From positions 38,521 through 102,520 of the forward strand of contig NZ_JAOQJL010000013.1 of assembly GCF_025566965.1 (NCBI RefSeq): a DNA stretch of 64,000 nucleotides, given 5' to 3'. The position numbers were made by a program, and so were the translations under genes. The notes beneath the pieces are model-generated. The model saw only the letters and a program-made list of their open reading frames with translations. It was not told where the DNA came from and did no database searches. How positions within the stretch are numbered: the first letter of the stretch is position 1; the number at the start of each line of letters is the position of its first letter. The DNA is from Blautia_A ammoniilytica (lineage in GTDB: Bacteria > Bacillota > Clostridia > Lachnospirales > Lachnospiraceae). Of this stretch, positions 52,124-60,941 are shown in pieces.

Positions 52124-52978
52124 ATGAAAAAGCAATTAAATTACGTAGATATAATAAAAGAAACGGTGGTTCTCACCTGGGCGGTAGCTATCATAGCAGC
52201 TGCGGTTTATTTTTTTCTGGTGCCAAGCCATACTTCAGTCAGCAGTATTTCAGGTCTTGGAATTGTGCTGTCCAATTTTGTACCAATTCCCTTGTCTGCA
52301 ATTACTATGGTTCTGAATGTGGTGCTTTTGATCATAGGTTTTATCACTTGTGGAAGAGAGTTTGGAATAAAAACGGTTTATACAAGCATTATGCTGCCTG
52401 TATTTATTGGTCTGTTTGAGAGGATATTTCCAGATATGGGTTCTATGACCGGCAGCCAGGAGTTGGATGTGCTTTCCTATATCCTGGTGGTCAGTGTGGG
52501 ACTTAGTATTCTTTTTAATAGAAATGCATCCTCCGGCGGGTTGGATATTGTGGCAAAGATTATGAATAAGTACCTTCATATGGAACTGGGAAAGGCAATG
52601 TCCCTGTCCGGGATGTGCGTGGCTCTTTCCGCAGCACTGGTATATGATAAGAAAACGGTTGTGCTGAGTATTCTTGGAACCTATTTTAACGGCCTTGTGC
52701 TGGATCATTTTATTTTTGACCACAATATTAAGCGAAGGGTATGCATTATCACAAAAAAAGAAGAAGAACTTCGCAGGTTCATTATTGAAGAACTGCATAG
52801 TGGAGCCACTATTTACGAATCCATAGGTGCCTACAATATGCAGAAAAGGAATGAGATCATTACTATTGTAGATAAGACAGAATATCAGAAACTGATGAAT
52901 TTCATTAACAATCAGGATCCAAAAGCTTTTGTTACGGTGTACAATGTTTCGGACATGCGCTACCAGCCGAAAAAATAA
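52124..52978 (+). CDS. YitT-family membrane protein
   Basis: A 284-aa protein with five predicted helices in ~1-200 and a C-terminal cytoplasmic DUF2179 domain (VCIITKKEEELRRFIIEEL ... VYNVSDMRYQ). The core contains NASSGGLDIVAKIMNKY, a signature of the family. The function is not established; a role as a membrane carrier or sensor is suspected for these proteins. It stands alone on the plus strand. The ribosome site AGAGGAAAGCC is upstream of the ATG. Confidence 0.9.
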   Translation: MKKQLNYVDIIKETVVLTWAVAIIAAAVYFFLVPSHTSVSSISGLGIVLSNFVPIPLSAITMVLNVVLLIIGFITCGREFGIKTVYTSIMLPVFIGLFERIFPDMGSMTGSQELDVLSYILVVSVGLSILFNRNASSGGLDIVAKIMNKYLHMELGKAMSLSGMCVALSAALVYDKKTVVLSILGTYFNGLVLDHFIFDHNIKRRVCIITKKEEELRRFIIEELHSGATIYESIGAYNMQKRNEIITIVDKTEYQKLMNFINNQDPKAFVTVYNVSDMRYQPKK

Positions 52979-53097
52979 AAGGGATAAGAGAACAGGGGAA
53001 GTCAAGACAGAGGATTTATAAAACAATAAAATACTGCGAACAAAGTGAACAGTAACAACTTGATAGCTGTAGATAAGATAGTAAAAGAAAGAGGCAG

Positions 53098-54216
53098 ATG
53101 ATGAAAGCAGGGATCATTGGAACAGGATTTGCAGCAGAGGTACATATGAAAGCACTTCGTGCCTGTAATGTGTCTGTTGATGTGGTAATGAGTCAGAAAG
53201 AAGAGCATGCAAAAGCATTTGCAAAAAAGTGGGGGATTCCTAAATGGGTAACTTCAGTGGAGGCGATCATGGAATCAGAGGCAGATGTGATCCATATTTG
53301 CACCCCGCCGGCTACACATGGGACTCTGGTAAAATCTGCTTTAGATGCAGGAAAACATGTATTGTGTGAAAAACCGCTGAGTCTGTCACAGACAGAGGCA
53401 AAAGATCTTGCAGAACAGGCCGCAATGAGTGGAAAAATCTGTGGAATGGTATTAAATGTCCGGTATCATATGGCATGCCGGCGGGCAAAAGAACTGGTGG
53501 AGAATGGTATGATCGGACGTCCGATCCTGATCCATGGAACATATTTGCAGGAATTTGGAGCACTTCCGGCACCCTATGACTGGAGATATCATCCGGAAAC
53601 CGGAGGAGAAATGCGAGCAGTTTCCGAGATCGGAACCCACTGGTTTGACATAGCAGAATATATATCAGGACAGAGGATTAAGGAAGTATCTGCCTTATTC
53701 GCATGCTATACGCCTCACCGGATTTTAAAAGACGGTATGATGTATCCAGACAAAGCTTCTGAAAAGGCGAATGAAACCGGAAGAAAAGTGCAGGCATCTG
53801 CTTCCTTGGATGGAGACAAGATAGAAGTAACATCAGAAGATGCAGCCATTATTCAGATGAAATTTGAAAATCAGGCACTGGGAAGTGTGGTACTTTCGGA
53901 AGTATCTCCTGGAAGAGGCAATCATCTTTCCCTGGAGATCACAGGAACTGACGGGAATATCTGGTGGAATGAGGAGGAAAACAATCAGTTGTTTACAGCC
54001 AGAAAGGGCGAAGGGATCCGGAAGGAGGTTTTTGCCTTTGGAAATGGATTTTCAGAAACCTTTATACAGATGTTTGAGGCTTTTTACCAGGCAGTCCAGG
54101 AAGGCAGGTCAGGGGAAACTTATCCGGATTTTGCCAGGGGAGCAAGAATCGCCAGGATCTGCCAGGGCGTGTTGGAAAGTGTCAGAACTGGCGGTGCCTG
54201 GATCAATGTAGAATAA
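53098..54216 (+). CDS. Gfo/Idh/MocA-family oxidoreductase
   Basis: A 372-aa NAD(P)-dependent sugar or inositol-type dehydrogenase. The Rossmann fold begins AGIIGTGFAAEVHMKAL, CEKPLSLSQTEA carries the catalytic lysine of the EKP motif (~residue 95-99), and the C-terminal alpha/beta domain has YDWRYHPETGGEMRAVSEIGTHW-type residues (read as DWRYHPETGG and SEIGTHWFD). ATG at 53098 or 53101 is possible. It is followed by a cupin gene and a Cof-type phosphatase on the same strand; the substrate is not identified. Confidence 0.9.
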   Translation: MMKAGIIGTGFAAEVHMKALRACNVSVDVVMSQKEEHAKAFAKKWGIPKWVTSVEAIMESEADVIHICTPPATHGTLVKSALDAGKHVLCEKPLSLSQTEAKDLAEQAAMSGKICGMVLNVRYHMACRRAKELVENGMIGRPILIHGTYLQEFGALPAPYDWRYHPETGGEMRAVSEIGTHWFDIAEYISGQRIKEVSALFACYTPHRILKDGMMYPDKASEKANETGRKVQASASLDGDKIEVTSEDAAIIQMKFENQALGSVVLSEVSPGRGNHLSLEITGTDGNIWWNEEENNQLFTARKGEGIRKEVFAFGNGFSETFIQMFEAFYQAVQEGRSGETYPDFARGARIARICQGVLESVRTGGAWINVE

Positions 54217-54274
54217 ATAGAAAAGCGTGAAAAGTAATAACATTCAGAACGAAGCAAAGATAATAGGAGAGTAT

Positions 54275-54760
54275 ATGACAGCGCAGGATGTGATTAGATT
54301 ATTAGATATGGTGCCTTTGGGACAGGAAGGTGGCATGGTAAAAGAAACCTGGAAAAGTAAGAAAAAAGATCATGGGATTTCAGAGGGAAGTGCGATCTAC
54401 TATCTTCTGACAGAGGATTCTTTTTCACATTTACATCGTCTCACAGGAGAAGAAGTGTATCATTTCTATATGGGAGATCCAGTGGAATTGTGTGAACTTA
54501 TGCCGGATGGAAGTACAAAGCTTACAGTTCTTGGAACAGATCTTTTTAAGGGGCAGGTACCCCAGCATGTGGTTGAAGGGGGCGTATGGCAGGGATCCCG
54601 CCTGAAAGAAGGGGGAAAATGGGCGCTGCTTGGAACTACCATGTGTCCTGCATATTCTGAGAAAGAGTATGAACATGGTAACCGGGAAGAACTTTTGAAA
54701 AAGTATCCGGATGCAGCAGCATATATTCGGAAGCTCACCGGAGAAGTCAAGGATTGGTAA
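54275..54760 (+). CDS. DUF985 cupin protein
   Basis: A 161-aa cupin-fold protein of the DUF985/YML079-like family. Blocks SAIYYLLTEDSFSHLHRL, EEVYHFYMGDPVEL and WALLGTTMCPAYSEKEYEHG carry the usual histidines and glutamates. The start at 54275 has AATAGGAGAGT; the GTG at 54227 in frame is less likely. It follows the oxidoreductase gene by 58 bp. Function is unknown; sugar-epimerase-like activity has been proposed for the fold in general. Confidence 0.85.
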   Translation: MTAQDVIRLLDMVPLGQEGGMVKETWKSKKKDHGISEGSAIYYLLTEDSFSHLHRLTGEEVYHFYMGDPVELCELMPDGSTKLTVLGTDLFKGQVPQHVVEGGVWQGSRLKEGGKWALLGTTMCPAYSEKEYEHGNREELLKKYPDAAAYIRKLTGEVKDW

Positions 54761-54786
54761 CTATACTGCAATTACTGTACAGTTAC
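54757..54786. repeat. 30-nt inverted repeat overlapping the cupin stop
   Basis: GTAACT and AGTTAC form 6-bp arms around an 18-nt loop. It recalls the GTAACTGT palindromes but differs in length and centre, so it was not counted as a family member. Confidence 0.4.
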
Positions 54787-54851
54787 AAGGAGTTATAAAA
54801 ATATCACCAGCTTATAAAAATAGGTAAAGGTATTACAGAAAGGTAAGGAAC

Positions 54852-55661
54852 ATGAAAGTAAAGCTACTGGCACTTGATATTGATGGCACATTGACAAACG
54901 ATGAAAAGAAGATCACATCAGATACGAAAAATACACTTCTGCAGGTACAGGAAAAAGGGGTAAGGCTTATGCTCGCATCTGCCAGACCGGTTCCCGGACT
55001 TTATGAGATGGCAGAAGAACTGGAACTGTACACGCATCAGGGAATCCTGATGGCTTACAATGGAGGCAGGATCATTCTGGCATCGGATGGAAGTGTTCTG
55101 TCAGAGACTAGCATGGACAAAGAGAAAACAAAAGCACTTCTTCGCTATCTGGAAACCTTGCCTGTAACAGTGATTCTGGATGATGGAAAGCAGTTTTATG
55201 TTACCGATGAAAAAGGGTATAAAGTGGAATTTGAATGCAGAAACAACCGGATGAGCTGTACAGAAGTTGATAACCTGTCCGATTTTCTGGACTTTGCTCC
55301 TGTGAAACTTCTTCTGGCAGTTGACCCGGAACAGATTCTTCAGATACAGCAGCAGATCGCAGCACATCTGGATGAGGATCTGACGGTTGTAAGAACAGCT
55401 GCTTTTTATCTGGAGATCATTCCAAGACAGATTGACAAAGGAAAAGGACTGAAGGATATCTGTAAGGTCCTTGGAATTTCCATTAAGGATGCTGCTGCAT
55501 TTGGAGATTCGGAAAATGATATGCCCATGCTAGAAGCTGCAGGATGGGGAATTGCAATGGAGAATGCTGAAGAGGCAGTAAAAGATAAAGCAGATAAAGT
55601 TACTCTTTCCAATAATGAAGATGGGATCGCTTATGCAATCAAAAAATGGCTCCTGGACTGA
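54852..55661 (+). CDS. Cof-type HAD phosphatase
   Basis: A 269-aa HAD-family hydrolase for sugar phosphates or nucleotides. Motif I is LLALDIDGTLTNDEKK (D8, D10), motif III/IV FGDSENDMPMLEAAG, and a C2-type cap lies between. The ribosome site AAAGGTAAGGA precedes the ATG. Its stop codon TGA abuts the stop codon of the convergent MFS gene with no gap, inside a shared terminator. Confidence 0.93.
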   Translation: MKVKLLALDIDGTLTNDEKKITSDTKNTLLQVQEKGVRLMLASARPVPGLYEMAEELELYTHQGILMAYNGGRIILASDGSVLSETSMDKEKTKALLRYLETLPVTVILDDGKQFYVTDEKGYKVEFECRNNRMSCTEVDNLSDFLDFAPVKLLLAVDPEQILQIQQQIAAHLDEDLTVVRTAAFYLEIIPRQIDKGKGLKDICKVLGISIKDAAAFGDSENDMPMLEAAGWGIAMENAEEAVKDKADKVTLSNNEDGIAYAIKKWLLD

Positions 55662-55684
55662 CTAAGTCAGTCGCAGGAGTTTTT
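55650..55684. terminator. Bidirectional terminator inside both convergent stops
   Basis: CTCCTG-G-ACTGAC pairs with GTCAGT-C-(G)CAGGAG around TAA, followed by TTTTT on the plus strand and, on the minus strand, by CCATTTTTT. It contains the last codons and stop codons of both the HAD gene (ends 55661) and the MFS gene (ends 55662). Confidence 0.85.
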
Positions 55685-56816
55685 CATGCATGAAAACCAT
55701 CAGAATCAGTAAAAGCAGAAAGAACATAGGAAGCAGGGAGGTACTCAGGTTCTGGGCGATCAGTCCGAATACAGGGGGCATAAGAAGACTTCCCATATAA
55801 GCACTTGCCATCTGTACACCGATCACTGCCTGGGATTTATCTGCTCCAAAATGATCAGGTGTGGAATGGATGATGCATGGGTAAATAGGAGCACAGCCCA
55901 GACCTATCATCAGCAGTCCTGCTTGTGAGCCAAAGCCGACTGGCAGAAGCATAATAAGGATACCCGCCAGAATAATAGCCTGTCCCATACGGATCATCTG
56001 TGGGTCGGACAGCTTCATGGTGATAAAACCGCTAAGAGCACGCCCTACGGTAATGCCGATAAAGAACAACGCTGCAAGTCCTGCTGCTTTTTCAGCAGAA
56101 AAACCGCTGTGGAAAACAAGGTAGCTACTTGCCCATAAAATGGCAGTCTGTTCAATGCCGCAATAACAGAAGAATGCGAGCATCACTTCTTTTGCACCGG
56201 AAATAGACAGTATTTTTTTCAGCGGGAGTGGTTCTGAAGAAGCTTCTTCCTGCACCTGAGCATTTCCACCCACTTTTTTCCATAAAGGAAGACTGCATAC
56301 CAGAATTGCTGTCAGCATAAACTGCAGGCAGGAAATATAACGGTATCCCATGTTCCAACGCTGTCCACCGGTAAGTACATATCCCATAATATAAGGACCA
56401 AGGGATGTGCCCAGTCCCCACATACAATGCAGCCAGCTCATATGACGGCTTGCGTAATGAAGCGCAACATAGTTATTTAAGGATGCGTCTACGCTTCCTG
56501 CACCCAGTCCATAGGGGATGGCCCAGAGGCAGAGCATCCAGAAGGAACCGCTGATAGAAAAACCAAACAGTGCGGCAGCAGTGATACCTACGCTGATCGC
56601 AGTAACCCTGCCGGTTCCCAGTTTCTTGGTAAGCCGGTCACTTTGAAGACTGGAAATAATGGTGCCCATGGAAATGATCATGGAAATAATACCGGCAGAA
56701 GAAACCGGAACTCCAAATTCAAGATACATTTTAGGCCATGCAGCTCCAAGAAGGGAATCCGGAAGGCCAAGGCTGATAAAGGATAAGTAAATAACAGCCA
56801 GTAATAAATGAATCAT
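55662..56816 (-). CDS. MFS transporter
   Basis: A 384-aa major-facilitator carrier with about 12 helices. It resembles FucP/YfmO-like sugar or drug permeases (GLPDSLLGAAWPKMYLEFG; MSWLHCMWGLGTSLGPYIMG; RALSGFITMKLSD). The first 200 and last 190 residues show the two six-helix bundles. A GGAGGTTGAC site lies before the ATG. Substrate cannot be assigned; the pairing with a HAD phosphatase may be positional only. Confidence 0.88.
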   Translation of the reverse strand: MIHLLLAVIYLSFISLGLPDSLLGAAWPKMYLEFGVPVSSAGIISMIISMGTIISSLQSDRLTKKLGTGRVTAISVGITAAALFGFSISGSFWMLCLWAIPYGLGAGSVDASLNNYVALHYASRHMSWLHCMWGLGTSLGPYIMGYVLTGGQRWNMGYRYISCLQFMLTAILVCSLPLWKKVGGNAQVQEEASSEPLPLKKILSISGAKEVMLAFFCYCGIEQTAILWASSYLVFHSGFSAEKAAGLAALFFIGITVGRALSGFITMKLSDPQMIRMGQAIILAGILIMLLPVGFGSQAGLLMIGLGCAPIYPCIIHSTPDHFGADKSQAVIGVQMASAYMGSLLMPPVFGLIAQNLSTSLLPMFFLLLLILMVFMHEKLLRLT

Positions 56817-56950
56817 ATTGTCAACCTCCTATCATTGTGATACGATTATATCATCATAAAATCGGAAACAGTAGAAGATAATCCTCATAAATATATGATA
56901 AAATCGCCAAAAATCCATCACCAGAGATGACTTGGAATGCAGCTTGCTTT

Positions 56951-56977
56951 GTAACTGTGCGGGTACCGAATTGTTAC
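56951..56977. repeat. 27-nt palindromic repeat, copy 3
   Basis: GTAAC (56951-56955) and GTTAC (56973-56977) with centre TGTGCGGGTACCGAATT. It has the same length and outer arms as copies 1 and 2 but a more divergent centre. It lies in the 212-bp gap between the MFS and AraC genes. Confidence 0.55.
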
Positions 56978-57028
56978 GAATACCTAACGATTGTATGATC
57001 ACAGAGAATCAGAAAGGAACTAAAATCT

Positions 57029-57940
57029 ATGGCAATCCAGGAATGTATCCAGAATATCGATAGTACAGGTCAGGAACTTTCACAGCATGGATCTTCTGTA
57101 TTTCCTGTTGCCTGTTATCATGATGATCTGAAACAGGCAAATGTTGCCTGGCACTGGCATGAAGAACTGGAGGCTGTGGTAGTGTCAGAGGGAAATGTAA
57201 TTTCGGCAGCCGGTTCCCGGAAAATTCAGGTAAAGGAAAGCTGTGGATTTTTCATCAATACAGGTGTACTGCATGGTGCCTGGAATGCTGAAAAGGGAAA
57301 CTGCAGGTTCCATTCCCTTGTGTTTCATCCAAGGCTGATCGGCGGGAGAGATAGTATTTTCTGGCAGAAATATCTGCGCCCAATACTTACAGATACATCT
57401 CTTCAGATGGTTATTTTTGACAGTGAAGAGACATGGCATAAGGATGCCTGCGCTGCCATTGAAGAGGCATGGCAGGCAATGGTGCAGGAATATCCGGGAT
57501 ATGAATTTCAGGTAAGGGCTGCGTTATCCAAACTGATATTGCTGTTGTATAACCATTGTCCCTTATCAGGGCATGAGCCATCACCTAAGATATTAAGAAA
57601 CGGCGAACGGATCAAGTCTATGCTTCAGTATATACAGCAGTATTATGAAGAGCCGCTGACTATTGGGATGATCGCACAGGCGGCAATGATCAGTGAAAGT
57701 GAATGTCTCAGGTGCTTCCGTGAGACGATTGGGACAACACCTATCCGTTATCTGAAGCAGTTCCGGGTACAAAGAGCTGCAGAAATGCTGATAACTACAG
57801 AGAAAAAGATTGCAGATATTGGCGAGCTGTGTGGATTTCAGGAGATGAGTTATTTTGCTAAAAGTTTCCGTGAGATGATGGGGATAACACCCTCAGAATA
57901 CAGGAAGAAGGAGAAAAAGAATGAAAAAGAAATGGATTAA
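57029..57940 (+). CDS. AraC-family transcriptional regulator
   Basis: A 303-aa regulator with an N-terminal cupin-type sensor (VAWHWHEELEAVVVSEG, ~45-110) and a C-terminal double HTH (~205-300) with QQYYEEPLTIGMIAQAAMISESECLRCF-like content, seen as LTIGMIAQAAMISES and IADIGELCGFQEMSYFAKSF. The last 20 bp overlap the secreted GH13 gene, which suggests coupled expression and direct control of that gene. The inducer is likely an alpha-glucan product (inference). Confidence 0.93.
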   Translation: MAIQECIQNIDSTGQELSQHGSSVFPVACYHDDLKQANVAWHWHEELEAVVVSEGNVISAAGSRKIQVKESCGFFINTGVLHGAWNAEKGNCRFHSLVFHPRLIGGRDSIFWQKYLRPILTDTSLQMVIFDSEETWHKDACAAIEEAWQAMVQEYPGYEFQVRAALSKLILLLYNHCPLSGHEPSPKILRNGERIKSMLQYIQQYYEEPLTIGMIAQAAMISESECLRCFRETIGTTPIRYLKQFRVQRAAEMLITTEKKIADIGELCGFQEMSYFAKSFREMMGITPSEYRKKEKKNEKEMD

Positions 57941-59525
57941 GGGACTGGTGGCATCACTTTGCATGCAGACCATGTTTATGGGAAATTCTGTGCAGGCAGC
58001 AGAAGGAACAAGCAATACCTGCTATGAGATTTTTGTGTATAGCTTTAATGACAGCAATGGGGATGGTATCGGTGATCTGAATGGTGTGTCCCATAAATTG
58101 GACTATATAAACGATGGAGACGAAAGTACACAAGAGGATCTGGGCTGTGATATGATCTGGCTTATGCCGGTGATGCCTTCCACTACCTATCATAAATATG
58201 ATGTAATGGATTATATGGACATTGATCCGGAATATGGAACACTGGATGATTTTAAAAGCCTGGTTTCCAAGTGTCATGAAAGAGGAATCCAGGTGATCAT
58301 AGATCTGCCGATGAACCACTCTTCCTCTAAGCATCCCTGGTTTTTGAAGGCCTCTGAATATCTACAGTCACTTCCGGAAGGACAGGAGCCGGATAGTGAA
58401 ACATGTCCATATGTGGATTATTATAATTTTTCCAGGGAAAATCAGGCAGGATACAATCAGCTGGAGGGAACATCCTGGTTCTATGAGTCCAGATTCTGGA
58501 GTGAGATGCCGGATCTGAATCTGGGAAATCCATTGGTGCGGCAGGAATTTGAAAAGATTGTCCGGTTCTGGCAGGAACTGGGGGTGGATGGCTTCCGTCT
58601 GGATGCGGCAAAAGAATATTACAGCGATATGACGGATAAAAATGTGGAAGTTTTAACCTGGTTTAATCAGATGGTAAAGACTAATAAACCGGACGCATAT
58701 ATTGTAGCAGAAGTGTGGTCAGATATGGATACCTACGGGAAATATTATGCCAGCGGGATTGACAGCTGCTTTGATTTTGCTTTTGCCGGTAATGAGGGGA
58801 TCATTGCAGATACTGTAAAGAAGATGAGCTCCTATAATGCTTCTTCTTATGGAAAGGCGCTGATTACCTTGCAGAATACCCTTGAAAAGTACGGGGAGGA
58901 TCCGGTGGATGCACCATTTTATACCAATCACGATATGGCAAGAGGTGCAGGATATTATTCCGGAGAAGATAGCGAAAGTCAGACCAAGATCGCTCAGGCC
59001 ATGAATCTTACCATGACTGGACAGGCATTTTTGTACTATGGGGAAGAGCTTGGGATGAAGGGAGCGGGAAAAGACGAGAATTTCCGTGCCCCAATGTACT
59101 GGAGTACAGACAAAAATGCAGAGGGCATGTGCAATGGACCGGAAGCTATGGATACAGTAAAGATGAAATATGGAAGTCTTGAAGAGCAGGAAAAGGATGA
59201 AGCTTCTGTGTATCAGTATGTAAAAGATGTGCTTCATTTGAGGGAAAAATATCCGGAGATCCAAATGGGAAAAGTGACTTTTGAAGAAGATCTTTCCGGA
59301 GACAATATCTGTACTATCCGTAAAAGCCTGGATGATTCGGAAATTCTGCTGGTATATAATATCTCAGGAGAACAGGAAGCTGTGGATCTTACAGGAGTAA
59401 GCCTGAATCAGAAAACACAGGGGAATATTTCGCTGGAGGATATACTGGTTGGGAAAGAGGTTGCTCCCACACTAAAGGAAGGGATTCTTCAGATGCCGGC
59501 ATATTCTATTGCTGTCCTTAGGTGA
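57921..59525 (+). CDS. Secreted GH13 alpha-amylase-type glycosidase
   Basis: A 534-aa glycoside hydrolase family 13 enzyme cutting alpha-glucans outside the cell. A signal peptide (MKKKWIKGLVASLCMQTMF) ends near VQA-AEG. Conserved region I is IDLPMNHSS, the nucleophile D228 is in DGFRLDAAKEYY, the acid/base E264 in IVAEVWSD, and D338 in FYTNHDMARG. A small C-terminal beta domain follows. No sortase signal, lipobox or starch-binding module is visible, so it is soluble or held by the signal. Its start overlaps the AraC gene. Together with MalQ it points to maltodextrin use. Confidence 0.94.
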   Translation: MKKKWIKGLVASLCMQTMFMGNSVQAAEGTSNTCYEIFVYSFNDSNGDGIGDLNGVSHKLDYINDGDESTQEDLGCDMIWLMPVMPSTTYHKYDVMDYMDIDPEYGTLDDFKSLVSKCHERGIQVIIDLPMNHSSSKHPWFLKASEYLQSLPEGQEPDSETCPYVDYYNFSRENQAGYNQLEGTSWFYESRFWSEMPDLNLGNPLVRQEFEKIVRFWQELGVDGFRLDAAKEYYSDMTDKNVEVLTWFNQMVKTNKPDAYIVAEVWSDMDTYGKYYASGIDSCFDFAFAGNEGIIADTVKKMSSYNASSYGKALITLQNTLEKYGEDPVDAPFYTNHDMARGAGYYSGEDSESQTKIAQAMNLTMTGQAFLYYGEELGMKGAGKDENFRAPMYWSTDKNAEGMCNGPEAMDTVKMKYGSLEEQEKDEASVYQYVKDVLHLREKYPEIQMGKVTFEEDLSGDNICTIRKSLDDSEILLVYNISGEQEAVDLTGVSLNQKTQGNISLEDILVGKEVAPTLKEGILQMPAYSIAVLR

Positions 59526-59535
59526 AAAAGTTTTT

Positions 59536-59581
59536 ATCAGTGGGAGGACAATCCAGGTCTCACGCACGTTCGACTTAAATA
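59536..59581 (+). repeat. Partial or degenerate hairpin repeat, copy 5
   Basis: It shares TCAGTGGGAG and CAATC with the insert of copy 3 and the end TCGACTTAAATA with the family 3' end. GTGGGA pairs with TCTCAC (6 bp). It lies in the 142-bp gap between the GH13 and DnaJ-like genes. Confidence 0.45.
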
Positions 59582-59614
59582 CTGTGAAGATTATGTGAAA
59601 TAAATAAAAGATGC

Positions 59615-59643
59615 TTGACGCACTAAAAAACGGGTGTTATATT
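59615..59643 (+). promoter_or_regulatory. Promoter of the DnaJ-like gene
   Basis: TTGACG (59615-59620), 17 bp, TATATT (59638-59643), 24 bp before the ATG at 59668. No CIRCE inverted repeat was found, so HrcA control is not supported. Confidence 0.7.
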
Positions 59644-59667
59644 ACAAGTAGAACAGGGAGTGAGACT

Positions 59668-60711
59668 ATGGAAACAAAGAGAGATTATTATCAGGTGCTT
59701 GGCATCAACAGAGATGCACAGGAAAGTACCATTAAGAAAGCATACAGAAAACTGGCAAAGAAGTATCATCCGGATTCAAATGCAGGGGATCCACAGGCTG
59801 AACAGAAGTTTAAAGAGATTACAGAGGCTTATTCTGTGCTTAGCGATCCTGAAAAAAGAAAAATGTATGATCAGTATGGCCATGCTGCCTTTGATGAAGG
59901 TGCAGGCGGTGCAGGTACCGAAGGTTTTGGCGGATTTCATGGCAATTACGGCAGGAGTGGCGATGGCTACCAGGAATATCATTTTGAAGGTGGTGACATG
60001 GATGATATTCTGAAAAATATGTTCGGCGGCTTTGGGAACAGAAGCTCCCATGGATTTGGCGGCTTTGGAAGTAGTTTCGGTGGCTCATCAGATGGCTTCC
60101 ATCAGGGATTTGGCACAGGCAGAGGTGGCTTCGGAGGTTTTGGAGGCAGCCGTGATGGTGCTGATCTGAATGCCGATGTGACAGTAAGCTTTGACGAGGC
60201 AGCTTTTGGCTGTGAGAAACGGATTTCATTATCGGATGCCAATGGTATAGGGAAAACACATACATTGCAGGTGAAGATCCCGGCAGGTATTGATACCGGA
60301 AAAAGCATCCGGCTTCGTGGAAAGGGGCAGCCAGGTGCAGGTGGCGGCCAGCCTGGAGATCTGATTTTGAAGATCCATGTTATGCCTAAGACCGGTTTTG
60401 AGAGAAAAGGACAGGATGTATATACAATATTGAATATCCCATTCACTACCGCTGTGTTAGGTGGAGAAGCAGTTGTGCATACTTTGTATGGCGATGTGAT
60501 GTGCCGGATCAAGGAAGGCACACAGTCCGGAACGAAAATCCGTCTTAAGGGGAAAGGCATTGTATCAATGAAAGATCCCTCTGTACGGGGAGACCAGTAT
60601 GCAGAGGTCAGGATCCAGGTTCCAAGGAATCTGAGCAGGGAGTCAAAAGCAAGATTGCAAGCATATGAAGACAGCATGAACCAATTTGAAAATGCCAGAT
60701 ATTCTGCATGA
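59668..60711 (+). CDS. DnaJ-like co-chaperone without zinc finger (CbpA-type)
   Basis: A 347-aa type II J-protein. The J domain (~1-70) starts METKRDYYQVLGINRDAQES and has the HPD motif in KYHPDSN. A Gly/Phe-rich linker (~85-170) has many GFGGF repeats. The C-terminal substrate-binding domains (~175-340) carry GADLNADVTVSFDEAAFG and KTHTLQVKIPAGIDTG. There are no zinc-finger cysteines. The start at 59668 was chosen because GGGAGTGAG precedes it. It lies between the amylase and MalQ genes without an obvious link. Confidence 0.92.
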   Translation: METKRDYYQVLGINRDAQESTIKKAYRKLAKKYHPDSNAGDPQAEQKFKEITEAYSVLSDPEKRKMYDQYGHAAFDEGAGGAGTEGFGGFHGNYGRSGDGYQEYHFEGGDMDDILKNMFGGFGNRSSHGFGGFGSSFGGSSDGFHQGFGTGRGGFGGFGGSRDGADLNADVTVSFDEAAFGCEKRISLSDANGIGKTHTLQVKIPAGIDTGKSIRLRGKGQPGAGGGQPGDLILKIHVMPKTGFERKGQDVYTILNIPFTTAVLGGEAVVHTLYGDVMCRIKEGTQSGTKIRLKGKGIVSMKDPSVRGDQYAEVRIQVPRNLSRESKARLQAYEDSMNQFENARYSA

Positions 60712-60751
60712 GTGAAAAAATAACATATTTCTAAAAAGTTTATTATTGACG

Positions 60752-60808
60752 GTGCAGTGCTTTTTATGCCAATATTAACATTGGTGTATAAGGACTGCAC
60801 TTATTTTG
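60752..60808 (+). terminator. Long hairpin after the DnaJ-like gene
   Basis: GTGCAGT (60752-60758) pairs with ACTGCAC (60794-60800), with CCAAT/ATTGG nested at 60769-60784, then TTATTTTG. It probably ends the DnaJ-like transcript. The rest of the 230-bp gap to malQ shows no gene. Confidence 0.6.
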
Positions 60809-60941
60809 TTTGGAGACACCAGTATAGTGACAATTAAGGCAAGTCAATATGGCGATTACTTAATATTTGCTGTATTAGGTATTTGGAATATCTTATCTGG
60901 AAATAAGAAACAGTCCTACAGAATTTTCGAGGGAGGTAATC

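Noticed and set aside
52250..53026. 258-aa minus-strand frame
   Set aside because: It overlaps the YitT gene, which has family signatures and a ribosome site, and shows no protein features of its own.
59540..59667. CIRCE/HrcA control of the DnaJ-like gene
   Set aside because: No TTAGCACTC/GAGTGCTAA inverted repeat is present near the promoter.
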